Source: Erwinia sp. SLM-02 (GTDB lineage: Bacteria; Pseudomonadota; Gammaproteobacteria; Enterobacterales; Enterobacteriaceae). From it: a DNA stretch of 64,000 bases. Position 1 is the stretch's first letter. Each line of letters begins with the position of its first letter. The position numbers and the translations under genes are program-made. Positions 7,704 through 15,457 of this stretch are shown here, one piece after another. The stretch covers positions 472,444 to 536,443 of the forward strand of contig NZ_JAQISN010000003.1 of the NCBI RefSeq assembly GCF_037450285.1. Reading direction: 5' to 3'. Under the pieces are notes generated by a model. The model made no database searches. It saw only the letters and a list, made by a program, of their open reading frames with translations, and was not told the origin of the DNA.

Positions 7704-10256
7704 ATGTCTGACGATCGCGAGCCTATCGGGCGCAAAGGTAAGCAGCCCAAGCCAACGCGGAAAACTGCGGGAAAAGGTCGCTACAGGGATGAAGAATATG
7801 ATGAATATGAAGATCGGGATGATGACCAGGAAGACGAGGAGGTAACCCCGGTGCCACGTAAGGGAAAAGGAAAGCCGCCGCGTAAAAAACGGGGCTGGCT
7901 ACGTTTGCTGTTCAAGCTGCTGCTGATCTTTATTGTGGCGATGGCCGCCTATGGCGTTTACCTGGATTCACAGATCCGCAGCCGAATTGATGGCAAAGTC
8001 TGGCAGCTGCCGGCCACGGTCTATGGCCGTATGGTCAGCCTTGAACCGGGTATGTCCTATAACAAAAAAGAGATGATTGCTCTGCTGGAAGGGACACAGT
8101 ATCGCCAGGTGACGCGTATGACGCGCCCCGGTGAGTTTACCGTCCAGGCCAACAGCATTGAAATGATCCGCCGCCCGTTTGATTTCCCCGACAGTAAAGA
8201 AGGGCAGATCCGCGCGCGTCTGAGCTTCAGCGGCGACAGCCTGAGCGACATTAAAAACCTCGATAACGGGCGCAGCTTTGGTTTCTTCCGCCTCGATCCG
8301 AGGCTGATCACCATGCTGCAGTCGCCGAACGGCGAGCAGCGCCTGTTTGTTCCCCGCGCCGGTTTCCCGGACCTGCTGGTGGACACGCTGGTGGCAACTG
8401 AAGACCGTCACTTCTATCAGCACGACGGCATCAGTTTCTACTCGATAGGTCGTGCGTTCCTTGCCAACATCACCGCCGGCCGCGCGGTGCAGGGCGGCAG
8501 TACGCTGACCCAGCAGTTGGTGAAGAACCTGTTCCTGACCAACGAGCGTTCACTGTGGCGTAAGGCGAACGAAGCCTATATGGCGCTGATTATGGATGCG
8601 CGCTACAGCAAGGATCGCATCCTTGAACTGTATCTGAACGAGGTTTACCTCGGTCAGGCGGGCAGCGATCAGATCCGCGGCTTCCCGCTGGCCAGCCTTT
8701 ACTACTTTGGTCGTCCGGTGGACGAGCTGAGCCTCGATCAGCAGGCGCTGCTGGTGGGCATGGTAAAAGGGGCGTCGCTGTACAACCCGTGGCGCAATCC
8801 TAAGCTGGCGCTGGAGCGCCGTAACCTGGTGCTGCGTCTGCTGCAGCAGCAGAACGTTATCGATCAGGAACTGTACGACATGCTGAGCGCCCGTCCGCTG
8901 GGCGTACAGCCGAAAGGGGGAGTCATTACTCCGCAGCCCGCCTTTATGCAGATGGTGCGTAACGAACTGCAGGCGAAGCTGGGAGATAAGGTGAAAGATC
9001 TCTCCGGCGTGAAGATCTTTACCACCCTGGATTCGGTTTCGCAGGATGCGGCGGAGAAATCCGTTGAGGATGGCATTCCGGCGCTGCGTAAACAGCGCGG
9101 CCTGAACGATCTGGAGACCGCGATGGTGGTGGTCGATCGCTTCAGCGGCGAAGTGCGGGCGATGGTCGGCGGTGCCGATCCGCAGTTTGCCGGCTATAAC
9201 CGTGCGCTGCAGGCAAGGCGTTCAATTGGCTCACTGGCTAAACCGGCTACCTATCTGACGGCGCTGAGCCAGCCGGACACCTACCGGTTGAACACGTGGA
9301 TTGCCGATAATCCGATCTCGCTGAAGCAGCCTAATGGCCAGGTCTGGCGCCCGCAGAACGACGATCATCGCTTCAGCGGCCAGGTCATGCTGGTGGATGC
9401 GCTGACCAACTCGATGAACGTGCCGACGGTGAATCTGGGGATGACGCTCGGTCTGCCGCAGGTGGTGGATACCTGGACCAAACTGGGCGTGCCGAAAGAT
9501 CAGCTGCAGCCGGTTCCGGCAATGTTACTGGGCGCACTGAACCTGACGCCGATTGAAGTGGCGCAGGCCTTCCAGACTATCGCCAGCGGTGGCAACCGCG
9601 CGCCGCTGTCGGCGCTGCGTTCGGTGATTGCTGAGGATGGCACCGTGCTGTACCAGAGCTTCCCGCAGGCGGAACGCACGGTCAGCGCGCAGGCGGCTTA
9701 TCTGACGCTGTACACCATGCAGCAGGTGGCGGATCACGGTACGGCGCGTGCGCTGGGTGCCAAATATCCTAAAGCGATGCTGGCAGGAAAAACCGGTACC
9801 ACCAATAACCTGGTCGACAGCTGGTTTGCCGGGATCGACGGTAAAGAAGTGGCGATTACCTGGATTGGTCGCGATAACAACCAGCCGACCAAGCTGTACG
9901 GGGCCAGTGGGGCGATGCAGCTCTATCGCCGCTATCTGGAAAACCAGGCGCCAATGCCGCTGCAGCTGACGCCGCCGGAAGATATCGCCCGGATGAACGT
10001 TGATTCTGCCGGTAACTTTGTCTGTGGCACCGGCAGCAGCAGCTGGCGGTCATTACCGGTATGGACCACTGACGGTGATGCACTGTGCCAGCAGCAACAG
10101 CAGCAGTTCGACCAGCAGCAGCACATGCTGCAGCAGAACGCTAATCCGCAGCAAAATCCTCAGGGCCAGCCGCAGACTCAGCCGCAGCAGCCTCAGGACC
10201 AGCAAAAGGACAGCGACGGTGTGGCTGGCTGGATTAAGGACATGTTTGGCCAGTAG
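7704..10256 (+). CDS. mrcB: Penicillin-binding protein 1B, bifunctional peptidoglycan synthase
   Basis: PBP1B polymerises and cross-links peptidoglycan and is activated by outer-membrane LpoB. Order: cytosolic charged tail rich in Asp/Glu and then Lys/Arg, one membrane segment (near residues 75-95), UB2H domain, glycosyltransferase domain with catalytic Glu in ATEDRHF, and transpeptidase domain with SIGSLAKP (nucleophile Ser), SMN and KTGTT. The last 60 residues are very rich in Gln and end in DSDGVAGWIKDMFGQ, as in E. coli. I chose the ATG at 7704 because MSDDREPIGRKGK aligns with the family; AGGAG is 11 bases upstream. The ATG at 7695 lies only 2 bases after it but remains possible. Confidence 0.96.
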   Translation: MSDDREPIGRKGKQPKPTRKTAGKGRYRDEEYDEYEDRDDDQEDEEVTPVPRKGKGKPPRKKRGWLRLLFKLLLIFIVAMAAYGVYLDSQIRSRIDGKVWQLPATVYGRMVSLEPGMSYNKKEMIALLEGTQYRQVTRMTRPGEFTVQANSIEMIRRPFDFPDSKEGQIRARLSFSGDSLSDIKNLDNGRSFGFFRLDPRLITMLQSPNGEQRLFVPRAGFPDLLVDTLVATEDRHFYQHDGISFYSIGRAFLANITAGRAVQGGSTLTQQLVKNLFLTNERSLWRKANEAYMALIMDARYSKDRILELYLNEVYLGQAGSDQIRGFPLASLYYFGRPVDELSLDQQALLVGMVKGASLYNPWRNPKLALERRNLVLRLLQQQNVIDQELYDMLSARPLGVQPKGGVITPQPAFMQMVRNELQAKLGDKVKDLSGVKIFTTLDSVSQDAAEKSVEDGIPALRKQRGLNDLETAMVVVDRFSGEVRAMVGGADPQFAGYNRALQARRSIGSLAKPATYLTALSQPDTYRLNTWIADNPISLKQPNGQVWRPQNDDHRFSGQVMLVDALTNSMNVPTVNLGMTLGLPQVVDTWTKLGVPKDQLQPVPAMLLGALNLTPIEVAQAFQTIASGGNRAPLSALRSVIAEDGTVLYQSFPQAERTVSAQAAYLTLYTMQQVADHGTARALGAKYPKAMLAGKTGTTNNLVDSWFAGIDGKEVAITWIGRDNNQPTKLYGASGAMQLYRRYLENQAPMPLQLTPPEDIARMNVDSAGNFVCGTGSSSWRSLPVWTTDGDALCQQQQQQFDQQQHMLQQNANPQQNPQGQPQTQPQQPQDQQKDSDGVAGWIKDMFGQ

Positions 10257-10279
10257 TTAGCACACTAATACAGGAGTAT

Positions 10280-10371
10280 CCGGGGAGAGCCTCTCCCCGG
10301 AAATAGCCTGAATAACGCTACGACAGTATTTAAAAACCGAATGCGATATTATTATCGATTCGGTTTTTTTT
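10280..10371 (+). terminator. Tandem hairpins ending mrcB transcription
   Basis: A perfect inverted repeat, CCGGGGAGAG/CTCTCCCCGG (10280-10300), is followed by a second hairpin, AAAAACCGAAT...ATTCGGTTTTT (10332-10368), which ends in a run of eight or more T. The second is a typical rho-independent terminator for mrcB. It separates mrcB from the acid phosphatase gene. Confidence 0.8.
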
Positions 10372-10408
10372 ATTATCTTTTTCCCTTATTACTTTCCTGA
10401 ATTTACGC

Positions 10409-10436
10409 TTAACTTTGACTTTGTGTGCGATATAAA
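10409..10436 (+). promoter_or_regulatory. Candidate sigma-70 promoter of the acid phosphatase gene
   Basis: TTAACT and TATAAA are separated by 16 bases in an AT-rich stretch upstream of the acid phosphatase gene. The leader would be about 100 bases long. I see no clear PhoP box. The assignment rests on hexamer matches alone. Confidence 0.4.
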
Positions 10437-10542
10437 TTCTTATTTCTTTTCATTTTGTTAAAACTGGATCGCGGCCGCATTTTTTAGCGCTCTGCTTCAG
10501 AGAGGATACTGGCGCAAATTAACGCTATTAAAAGGATGTTGC

Positions 10543-11277
10543 ATGAAACATAATTTAATCGTTTCCGGTTTACTGTTCAGCGCTACGTTACTTTCAACCT
10601 CAGCCGTTCAGGCCGGGGGCCAGACGGAAGCAAAACCCGCCCCGCTTCACGAAGAGTCTTACACCGTCGACAGCCTTTACTATCTGCCTCCGCCGCCGAA
10701 AGAAGGGGATGCGGCATTTGAGAACGACAAGGCGGCCTATCTTAACGGCTTCAAAATGAAGGGTTCGGCACGCTGGAAGCAGGCCGCGGAGGATGCCGAT
10801 CTTCATCAGGCTAACCAGGCAAAAGTCTGGTCGGAAGTGCTGGGAGTGAATATCAGTGAGGCGACGACACCCGCAACCTGGAAAATGCTGGGGGAATTAC
10901 TGGTGGTGGGGGCAGACTATGCCAGCAACCGGGCGAAGCAGCATTATATGAGAACCCGTCCGTTCGTGGTGTTTAATAATCCGACCTGTTTACCGGCCGA
11001 TGAGCCGGCATTAAGAAAAAATGGTTCCTATCCTTCCGGACATACTGCCTTTGGGACGGTGACGGCGCTGACGTTCTCCCAGGCGAAACCGGAACGGGCA
11101 AAAGAGCTAATGAAGAAAGGCTATGAGTTCGGCCAGAGCCGGGTAATTTGCGGCGCCCACTGGCAGAGCGATGTTGACGCGGGTCGATATGTTGGCGCAA
11201 CGGAATATGCGCGACTGGAAACGCTGCCTGAATTCCATAAACAAATAGAACAGGTTAAAGCCGAACTTCATCCGTAA
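10543..11277 (+). CDS. phoC: Class A non-specific acid phosphatase, periplasmic
   Basis: This is a secreted PAP2-type phosphatase that removes phosphate from diverse organic phosphomonoesters. A signal peptide (residues 1 to about 24, ending VQA) precedes the mature protein. The three-part signature of the class is complete: K-x6-RP (KQHYMRTRP), YPSGHT and SRVICGAHWQSDVDAG, which supply the catalytic histidines. At 244 residues the length is typical of PhoC/PhoN. It interrupts the usual mrcB-fhuA adjacency and has AT-rich flanks, its own candidate promoter and no operon partner, which suggests an accessory insertion. PhoN, PhoC or another class A name would fit equally. Confidence 0.9.
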   Translation: MKHNLIVSGLLFSATLLSTSAVQAGGQTEAKPAPLHEESYTVDSLYYLPPPPKEGDAAFENDKAAYLNGFKMKGSARWKQAAEDADLHQANQAKVWSEVLGVNISEATTPATWKMLGELLVVGADYASNRAKQHYMRTRPFVVFNNPTCLPADEPALRKNGSYPSGHTAFGTVTALTFSQAKPERAKELMKKGYEFGQSRVICGAHWQSDVDAGRYVGATEYARLETLPEFHKQIEQVKAELHP

Positions 11278-11446
11278 GTATCTTTAATCTATTTCCAGCA
11301 GGATTATTGATGAGTTATAGATAATTATTATTCGGGCAAATAATAATCCCCTTTCGGGTTACGTGGGCAATGTGCACGTAGCCCTTTCTGTGTTTCCCGC
11401 AGCCGATTTTTTCTTGCAGAACTTGCTTTGTTTCGCATATTATCTA

Positions 11447-11470
11447 ATCGTTATAATAATAATTCTCGTT
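11447..11470 (+). promoter_or_regulatory. Candidate Fur operator upstream of fhuA
   Basis: The AT-rich segment at 11451-11469 (TTATAATAATAATTCTCGT) matches about 10 of 13 bases of the right half of the Fur consensus and lies roughly 55-75 bases before the fhuA start. Iron repression of fhuA by Fur is established in E. coli. Here the site is inferred from sequence resemblance. Confidence 0.5.
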
Positions 11471-11521
11471 TAGCTTCACATTTAACACTCACTCATCACT
11501 CTTTGTTCAGAGAAAAGCAAC

Positions 11522-13723
11522 ATGGCCCATTCGCGTGATTTTTCAGCAAATAATTCAATCATAAACACCCGTAAGCATCAGCTGGCAATTTTTGTCACCC
11601 TGGCGCTGGCGGGGATCGGCAATGCGATTGCCGCCGGTGAACAGACGATCACCGTTAGTGCTAACGCCGCGAATGGACCGCAGGAAAGTGCATGGGGAGC
11701 TTCACCGACAATCGCAGCAAAACACTCTGCGACCGGGACCAAGACCGATACGCCAATTGAAAAGAACCCGCAGTCCGTGTCGGTGGTCACCCGCCAGGAA
11801 ATGGAGATGCGTCAGGTTCAGTCAGTTAAAAAAGCGTTTGGCTATACGCCGGGCGTGGTGGTGGGTAACCGCGGCTCCTCGAACGTCATTGACGCGCTGG
11901 CGATCCGTGGCTTCAGCGAAACCAACACCAACCAGTATCTGGACGGCATGAAGCTGCAGGGGGATAACTACTCCGAGTTTAATCTCGACCCGTACTTCCT
12001 TGAGCGGGCTGAGCTGCTGCGCGGTCCGGCATCCGTGCTGTACGGTAAAAGCAACCCGGGTGGGGTTGTCGCGCTGGTCAGCAAACGCCCGACCACCGAA
12101 ACCCTGCGTGAAGTGCAGTTCCAGATGGGGAGCGACAATCTCTACTCTACCGGGTTTGATTTTGGCGGTGCGCTGGATGACAACAACGAATTTTCTTATC
12201 GTCTGACCGGCCAGGCCCGCAGCCAGGATGCCCAACAGGAGATGAACAAAGAGAAGCGTTACACCATTGCGCCTTCGTTCAGCTGGCAGCCAAATGATAA
12301 AACCAACTTCACCTTCCTCAGCTATTTCCAGAATGAGCCTGAAACCGGCTACTACGGCTGGCTGCCGCGTCAGGGGACGGTGGTGCCGCTGATTGATTCC
12401 AACGGGAATCAACATAAGCTGCCAACCAACTTTGACGAAGGTGAAGACAGCAACAAAATTTCCCGCAAGCAGCAGATGGTGGGATACAGCTTCGATCATC
12501 AGTTCAATGATACCTGGACCGTACACCAGAACCTGCGTTATGCGAAGGTCACCACCGACTATCGCAGCATCTACGGCAACGGTTTTAACAGCGCCACCAA
12601 TGAGATCACCCGCGGCGTGGCTCTGTCGCAGGAAGAGCTGAACACCTTCACCGTGGACACCCAGGCCCAGGCGAAATTTGCCACCGGTGATGTTGATCAT
12701 ACCCTGCTGATGGGCGTTGATTATCTGCGGATGCGTAACGATATTGATGCCAATTTCGGTTCGGCTGACCCAATCAGTGCGATTAATCCGCAGTATGGTA
12801 ACGACAGCTACACGCTTAACTTCCCTTACAAGTATCTGAACAAGCAGGAACAAACGGGTCTCTATACTCAGGATCAGATGGAGTGGAATCGCTGGGTGCT
12901 GACGCTGGGCGGCCGCTATGATTTCGCCACCACCTCAGCCTATAACCGCACCGGTGACAGCACTGCTGAAAAACACGATCAGCAGTTCACCTGGCGTGGC
13001 GGTGTGAATTACCTGTTTGATAACGGTATTGCGCCGTACTTCAGCTACAGTGAGTCGTTCCTGCCTACATCGGGTACGACCTATGGCGGCCAGCCATTCG
13101 ATCCGTCACGGGCTAAGCAGTATGAAGCCGGCATGAAATACGTTCCGAAAGATCGTCCGATCGTGATCACCGCCGCGGTATATCAGCTGACTAAGAATAA
13201 AAACCTGACCGGCGACCCGGATCATGATTTCTTTAGCGTACAGAGCGGTGAGATGCGTTCACGCGGTGTGGAGCTGGAGGCGAAAGCCGCCGTTAATGCC
13301 AATATTAACGTGACCGCTTCTTACTCCTTTACCGATGTAAAATACACGCATGATACCGATCTGCAGGATCAGCGCCCGGTGCAGGTGCCAAGAAATATGG
13401 CTTCCCTGTGGGCCGACTACACCTTCCATGAAACGGCACTCAGCGGCCTGACCATCGGCAGCGGCGTGCGCTACGTGGGTAACAGCGTTGGCCAGTACAG
13501 CACCGGAACCGATATCAATAAAAACTTCAGCGTGGCCTCCTACTCGGTGGTTGATGCTGCGGTGAAATACGATCTGGGTCGCTTCGGTCTGCCGGGCTCT
13601 TCCGTGGGTGTGAACGTCAACAACCTGTTCGATCGCGAATACGTTGCCAGCTGCTACCGCGACTACGCCTGCTACTGGGGCGCGGACCGCCAGATTATAG
13701 GTACCGCCACCTTCCGTTTCTAA
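11522..13723 (+). CDS. fhuA: Ferrichrome outer-membrane TonB-dependent receptor
   Basis: FhuA imports ferric hydroxamate siderophores across the outer membrane using TonB energy and is also a phage and colicin receptor in E. coli. A long signal sequence (about 40 residues) is followed by a TonB-box-like segment (QTITVSA), the plug domain (from PQSVSVVTRQEMEMR to GGVVALVSKRP), and a 22-strand barrel ending in TATFRF with a terminal phenylalanine. The 733-residue length is normal. The order fhuA-fhuC-fhuD-fhuB and the identity of the downstream genes make ferrichrome the likely substrate. The extracellular loops differ from E. coli, so phage specificity cannot be inferred. Confidence 0.94.
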   Translation: MAHSRDFSANNSIINTRKHQLAIFVTLALAGIGNAIAAGEQTITVSANAANGPQESAWGASPTIAAKHSATGTKTDTPIEKNPQSVSVVTRQEMEMRQVQSVKKAFGYTPGVVVGNRGSSNVIDALAIRGFSETNTNQYLDGMKLQGDNYSEFNLDPYFLERAELLRGPASVLYGKSNPGGVVALVSKRPTTETLREVQFQMGSDNLYSTGFDFGGALDDNNEFSYRLTGQARSQDAQQEMNKEKRYTIAPSFSWQPNDKTNFTFLSYFQNEPETGYYGWLPRQGTVVPLIDSNGNQHKLPTNFDEGEDSNKISRKQQMVGYSFDHQFNDTWTVHQNLRYAKVTTDYRSIYGNGFNSATNEITRGVALSQEELNTFTVDTQAQAKFATGDVDHTLLMGVDYLRMRNDIDANFGSADPISAINPQYGNDSYTLNFPYKYLNKQEQTGLYTQDQMEWNRWVLTLGGRYDFATTSAYNRTGDSTAEKHDQQFTWRGGVNYLFDNGIAPYFSYSESFLPTSGTTYGGQPFDPSRAKQYEAGMKYVPKDRPIVITAAVYQLTKNKNLTGDPDHDFFSVQSGEMRSRGVELEAKAAVNANINVTASYSFTDVKYTHDTDLQDQRPVQVPRNMASLWADYTFHETALSGLTIGSGVRYVGNSVGQYSTGTDINKNFSVASYSVVDAAVKYDLGRFGLPGSSVGVNVNNLFDREYVASCYRDYACYWGADRQIIGTATFRF

Positions 13724-13732
13724 ATGTCTAAC

Positions 13733-13754
13733 CGGGCGCGGTTTGCCGCGCCCG
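13733..13754 (+). other. Perfect 9-bp hairpin between fhuA and fhuC
   Basis: CGGGCGCGG and CCGCGCCCG flank a TTTG loop, starting 10 bases after the fhuA stop. No T run follows, so it is unlikely to be a full terminator. It probably protects the fhuA 3' end or lowers expression of the transport genes relative to the receptor. It also lies inside the upstream in-frame ATG extension of fhuC, which argues for the later fhuC start. Confidence 0.7.
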
Positions 13755-13771
13755 CCAATCAGAAGATCGCT

Positions 13772-14566
13772 ATGCAACCTCAGCACGCTACAGAAACGAC
13801 TTTCACTCTCGATCACGTCAGTTTTACCGTCCCTGGCCGAACGCTGCTTCAGCCGCTGTCTCTGGCCTTTCCCGCCGGAAAAGTCTGCGGGCTGATTGGT
13901 CACAACGGTTCCGGGAAATCCACGCTGCTTAAAATGCTCGGTCGCCACCATGCCGCTACGGCAGGGCAGGTGATGCTGAACGATCGCCCGGTGGCCGACT
14001 GGCAGAATAAAGCCTTCGCCCGTGAAGTGGCCTATCTGCCCCAGCAGCTGCCCGCTGCCGAAGGAATGACGGTGCGTGAACTGGTGGCGATTGGCCGCTA
14101 TCCGTGGCACGGCGCGTTAGGGCGGTACGGTATTGAGGACCGTGAACGCGTGGATGAAGCGATTGCGCTGGTGGGGCTGAAGCCTTTTGCACAACGTCTG
14201 GTAGACAGCCTCTCGGGCGGTGAACGTCAGCGGGCGTGGATCGCCATGCTGGTGGCGCAGAACAGCCGCTGCCTGCTGCTGGATGAACCGACTTCCGCGC
14301 TGGATATTGCCCATCAGGTTGAAGTGCTGGCGCTGATCCAACGCCTCAGCCGCGAACGTGGCCTGACGGTGATTGCCGTACTGCACGATATTAATATGGC
14401 CGCCCGCTACTGCGACCACCTGGTGGCGCTGCGCGGGGGTGAAATGATTGCTCAGGGCGATCCCGAGGCGATTATGCACGGTGACGTGCTGCAGGAAATT
14501 TACGGTATTCCAATGGGGATATTGCCGCATCCGCAGGGTGGGGCACCGGTAAGCTTTGTTTACTAA
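13772..14566 (+). CDS. fhuC: Iron(III)-hydroxamate ABC transporter, ATP-binding subunit
   Basis: FhuC is the ATPase that powers FhuB-mediated uptake of ferric hydroxamates. Walker A (GHNGSGKST), the ABC signature (SLSGGERQR), Walker B (CLLLDEPTS) and the switch His region (AVLHDINMA) are all present. The ATG at 13772 gives 264 residues (E. coli 265), has AGAAG 6 bases upstream, and yields an N-terminus aligning with E. coli. The ATG at 13724 would add 16 residues encoded by the intercistronic hairpin. Confidence 0.96.
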   Translation: MQPQHATETTFTLDHVSFTVPGRTLLQPLSLAFPAGKVCGLIGHNGSGKSTLLKMLGRHHAATAGQVMLNDRPVADWQNKAFAREVAYLPQQLPAAEGMTVRELVAIGRYPWHGALGRYGIEDRERVDEAIALVGLKPFAQRLVDSLSGGERQRAWIAMLVAQNSRCLLLDEPTSALDIAHQVEVLALIQRLSRERGLTVIAVLHDINMAARYCDHLVALRGGEMIAQGDPEAIMHGDVLQEIYGIPMGILPHPQGGAPVSFVY

Positions 14567-14575
14567 GGATTGATT

Positions 14576-15457
14576 GTGACCCCGGATATCACACGCCGCC
14601 GTCTGCTGACGGCGCTTGCTTTTTCTCCGCTGCTCGCCCATCTACCCGCTATAGCCCAGCTGCCGAACGAAGATCGCATTATCGCGCTGGAGTGGCTGCC
14701 GCTGGAGCTGCTGATGGCACTGGGCGTGACGCCGATGGGTGCCGCCGAGCTGTTCAATTACCGCCAGTGGGTCGGCAAGCCGGAGCTGCCGGCTTCGGTT
14801 GTCGACGTTGGCCTGCGCACCGAACCTAACCTTGAGCTGCTCACTCAGATGCGGCCGTCGCTGATCCTCTATTCTCAGGGCTACGGTCCCGATCCGGCCC
14901 GCTTCGAGCGTATCGCGCCGGGCATGGGTTTCTCCTTTAACGATGGTAAAGGTAAACCGCTGAGCGCCGCCCGCGACTCGCTGATGGCGCTGGCTAAACG
15001 CATTCAACGCGTGCCGCAGGCGGAGGCGCATCTGGCCGAACTGGATGCGCTGATCCTGCGGGTGAAAACCCGGCTGGCGGCGCGACCGCAGCGCCCGCTG
15101 CTGCTGATGTCAATCTTCGACGCACGCCATGCCATTGTCTTCAGCGCGAACGGGCTATTCCAGCAGGTGATGGACGATCTGGGTCTGATTAATGCCTGGA
15201 AAGGGGAGAGCACCTTCTGGGGCAGCGTGGTGGTGGGGATTGAACGCCTGGCCGACATGCGCGACGTTGAGGTGATTAACTTTGAGCACGACAACCAAAA
15301 TATTATCGATCAGGTGACGTCCGCTTCCCTCTGGCAGTCGCTGCCGTTTGTTCGCGAGGGGCGTTTCCGCCAGGTGCCGCGCGTGTGGTTCTACGGCGCA
15401 ACGCTGTCGGCCATTCAGCTGATCCATACTCTTGACAGCGCGCTGGGGGAAAACTGA
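14576..15457 (+). CDS. fhuD: Iron(III)-hydroxamate periplasmic binding protein
   Basis: FhuD captures ferric hydroxamates in the periplasm and delivers them to FhuB. The N-terminus TRRRLLTALAFSPLL is a twin-arginine-type signal peptide like that of E. coli FhuD. The rest follows the type III binding-protein pattern, with VGLRTEPNLELL and FWGS segments conserved. I favour GTG at 14576, which has TAAGGA 6 bases upstream, over the TTG at 14570, which overlaps that site. The stop codon overlaps the fhuB start (ATGA), indicating coupled translation. Confidence 0.95.
   Translation: MTPDITRRRLLTALAFSPLLAHLPAIAQLPNEDRIIALEWLPLELLMALGVTPMGAAELFNYRQWVGKPELPASVVDVGLRTEPNLELLTQMRPSLILYSQGYGPDPARFERIAPGMGFSFNDGKGKPLSAARDSLMALAKRIQRVPQAEAHLAELDALILRVKTRLAARPQRPLLLMSIFDARHAIVFSANGLFQQVMDDLGLINAWKGESTFWGSVVVGIERLADMRDVEVINFEHDNQNIIDQVTSASLWQSLPFVREGRFRQVPRVWFYGATLSAIQLIHTLDSALGEN

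Noticed and set aside
11290..11400. TACGTG...CACGTA hairpin after the acid phosphatase gene as a terminator
   Set aside because: Only six pairs and no adjacent T run; too weak to list as a feature.
11822..12853. Open frame of 343 codons opposite fhuA
   Set aside because: Antisense to a highly conserved receptor gene, with no ribosome site or family match.
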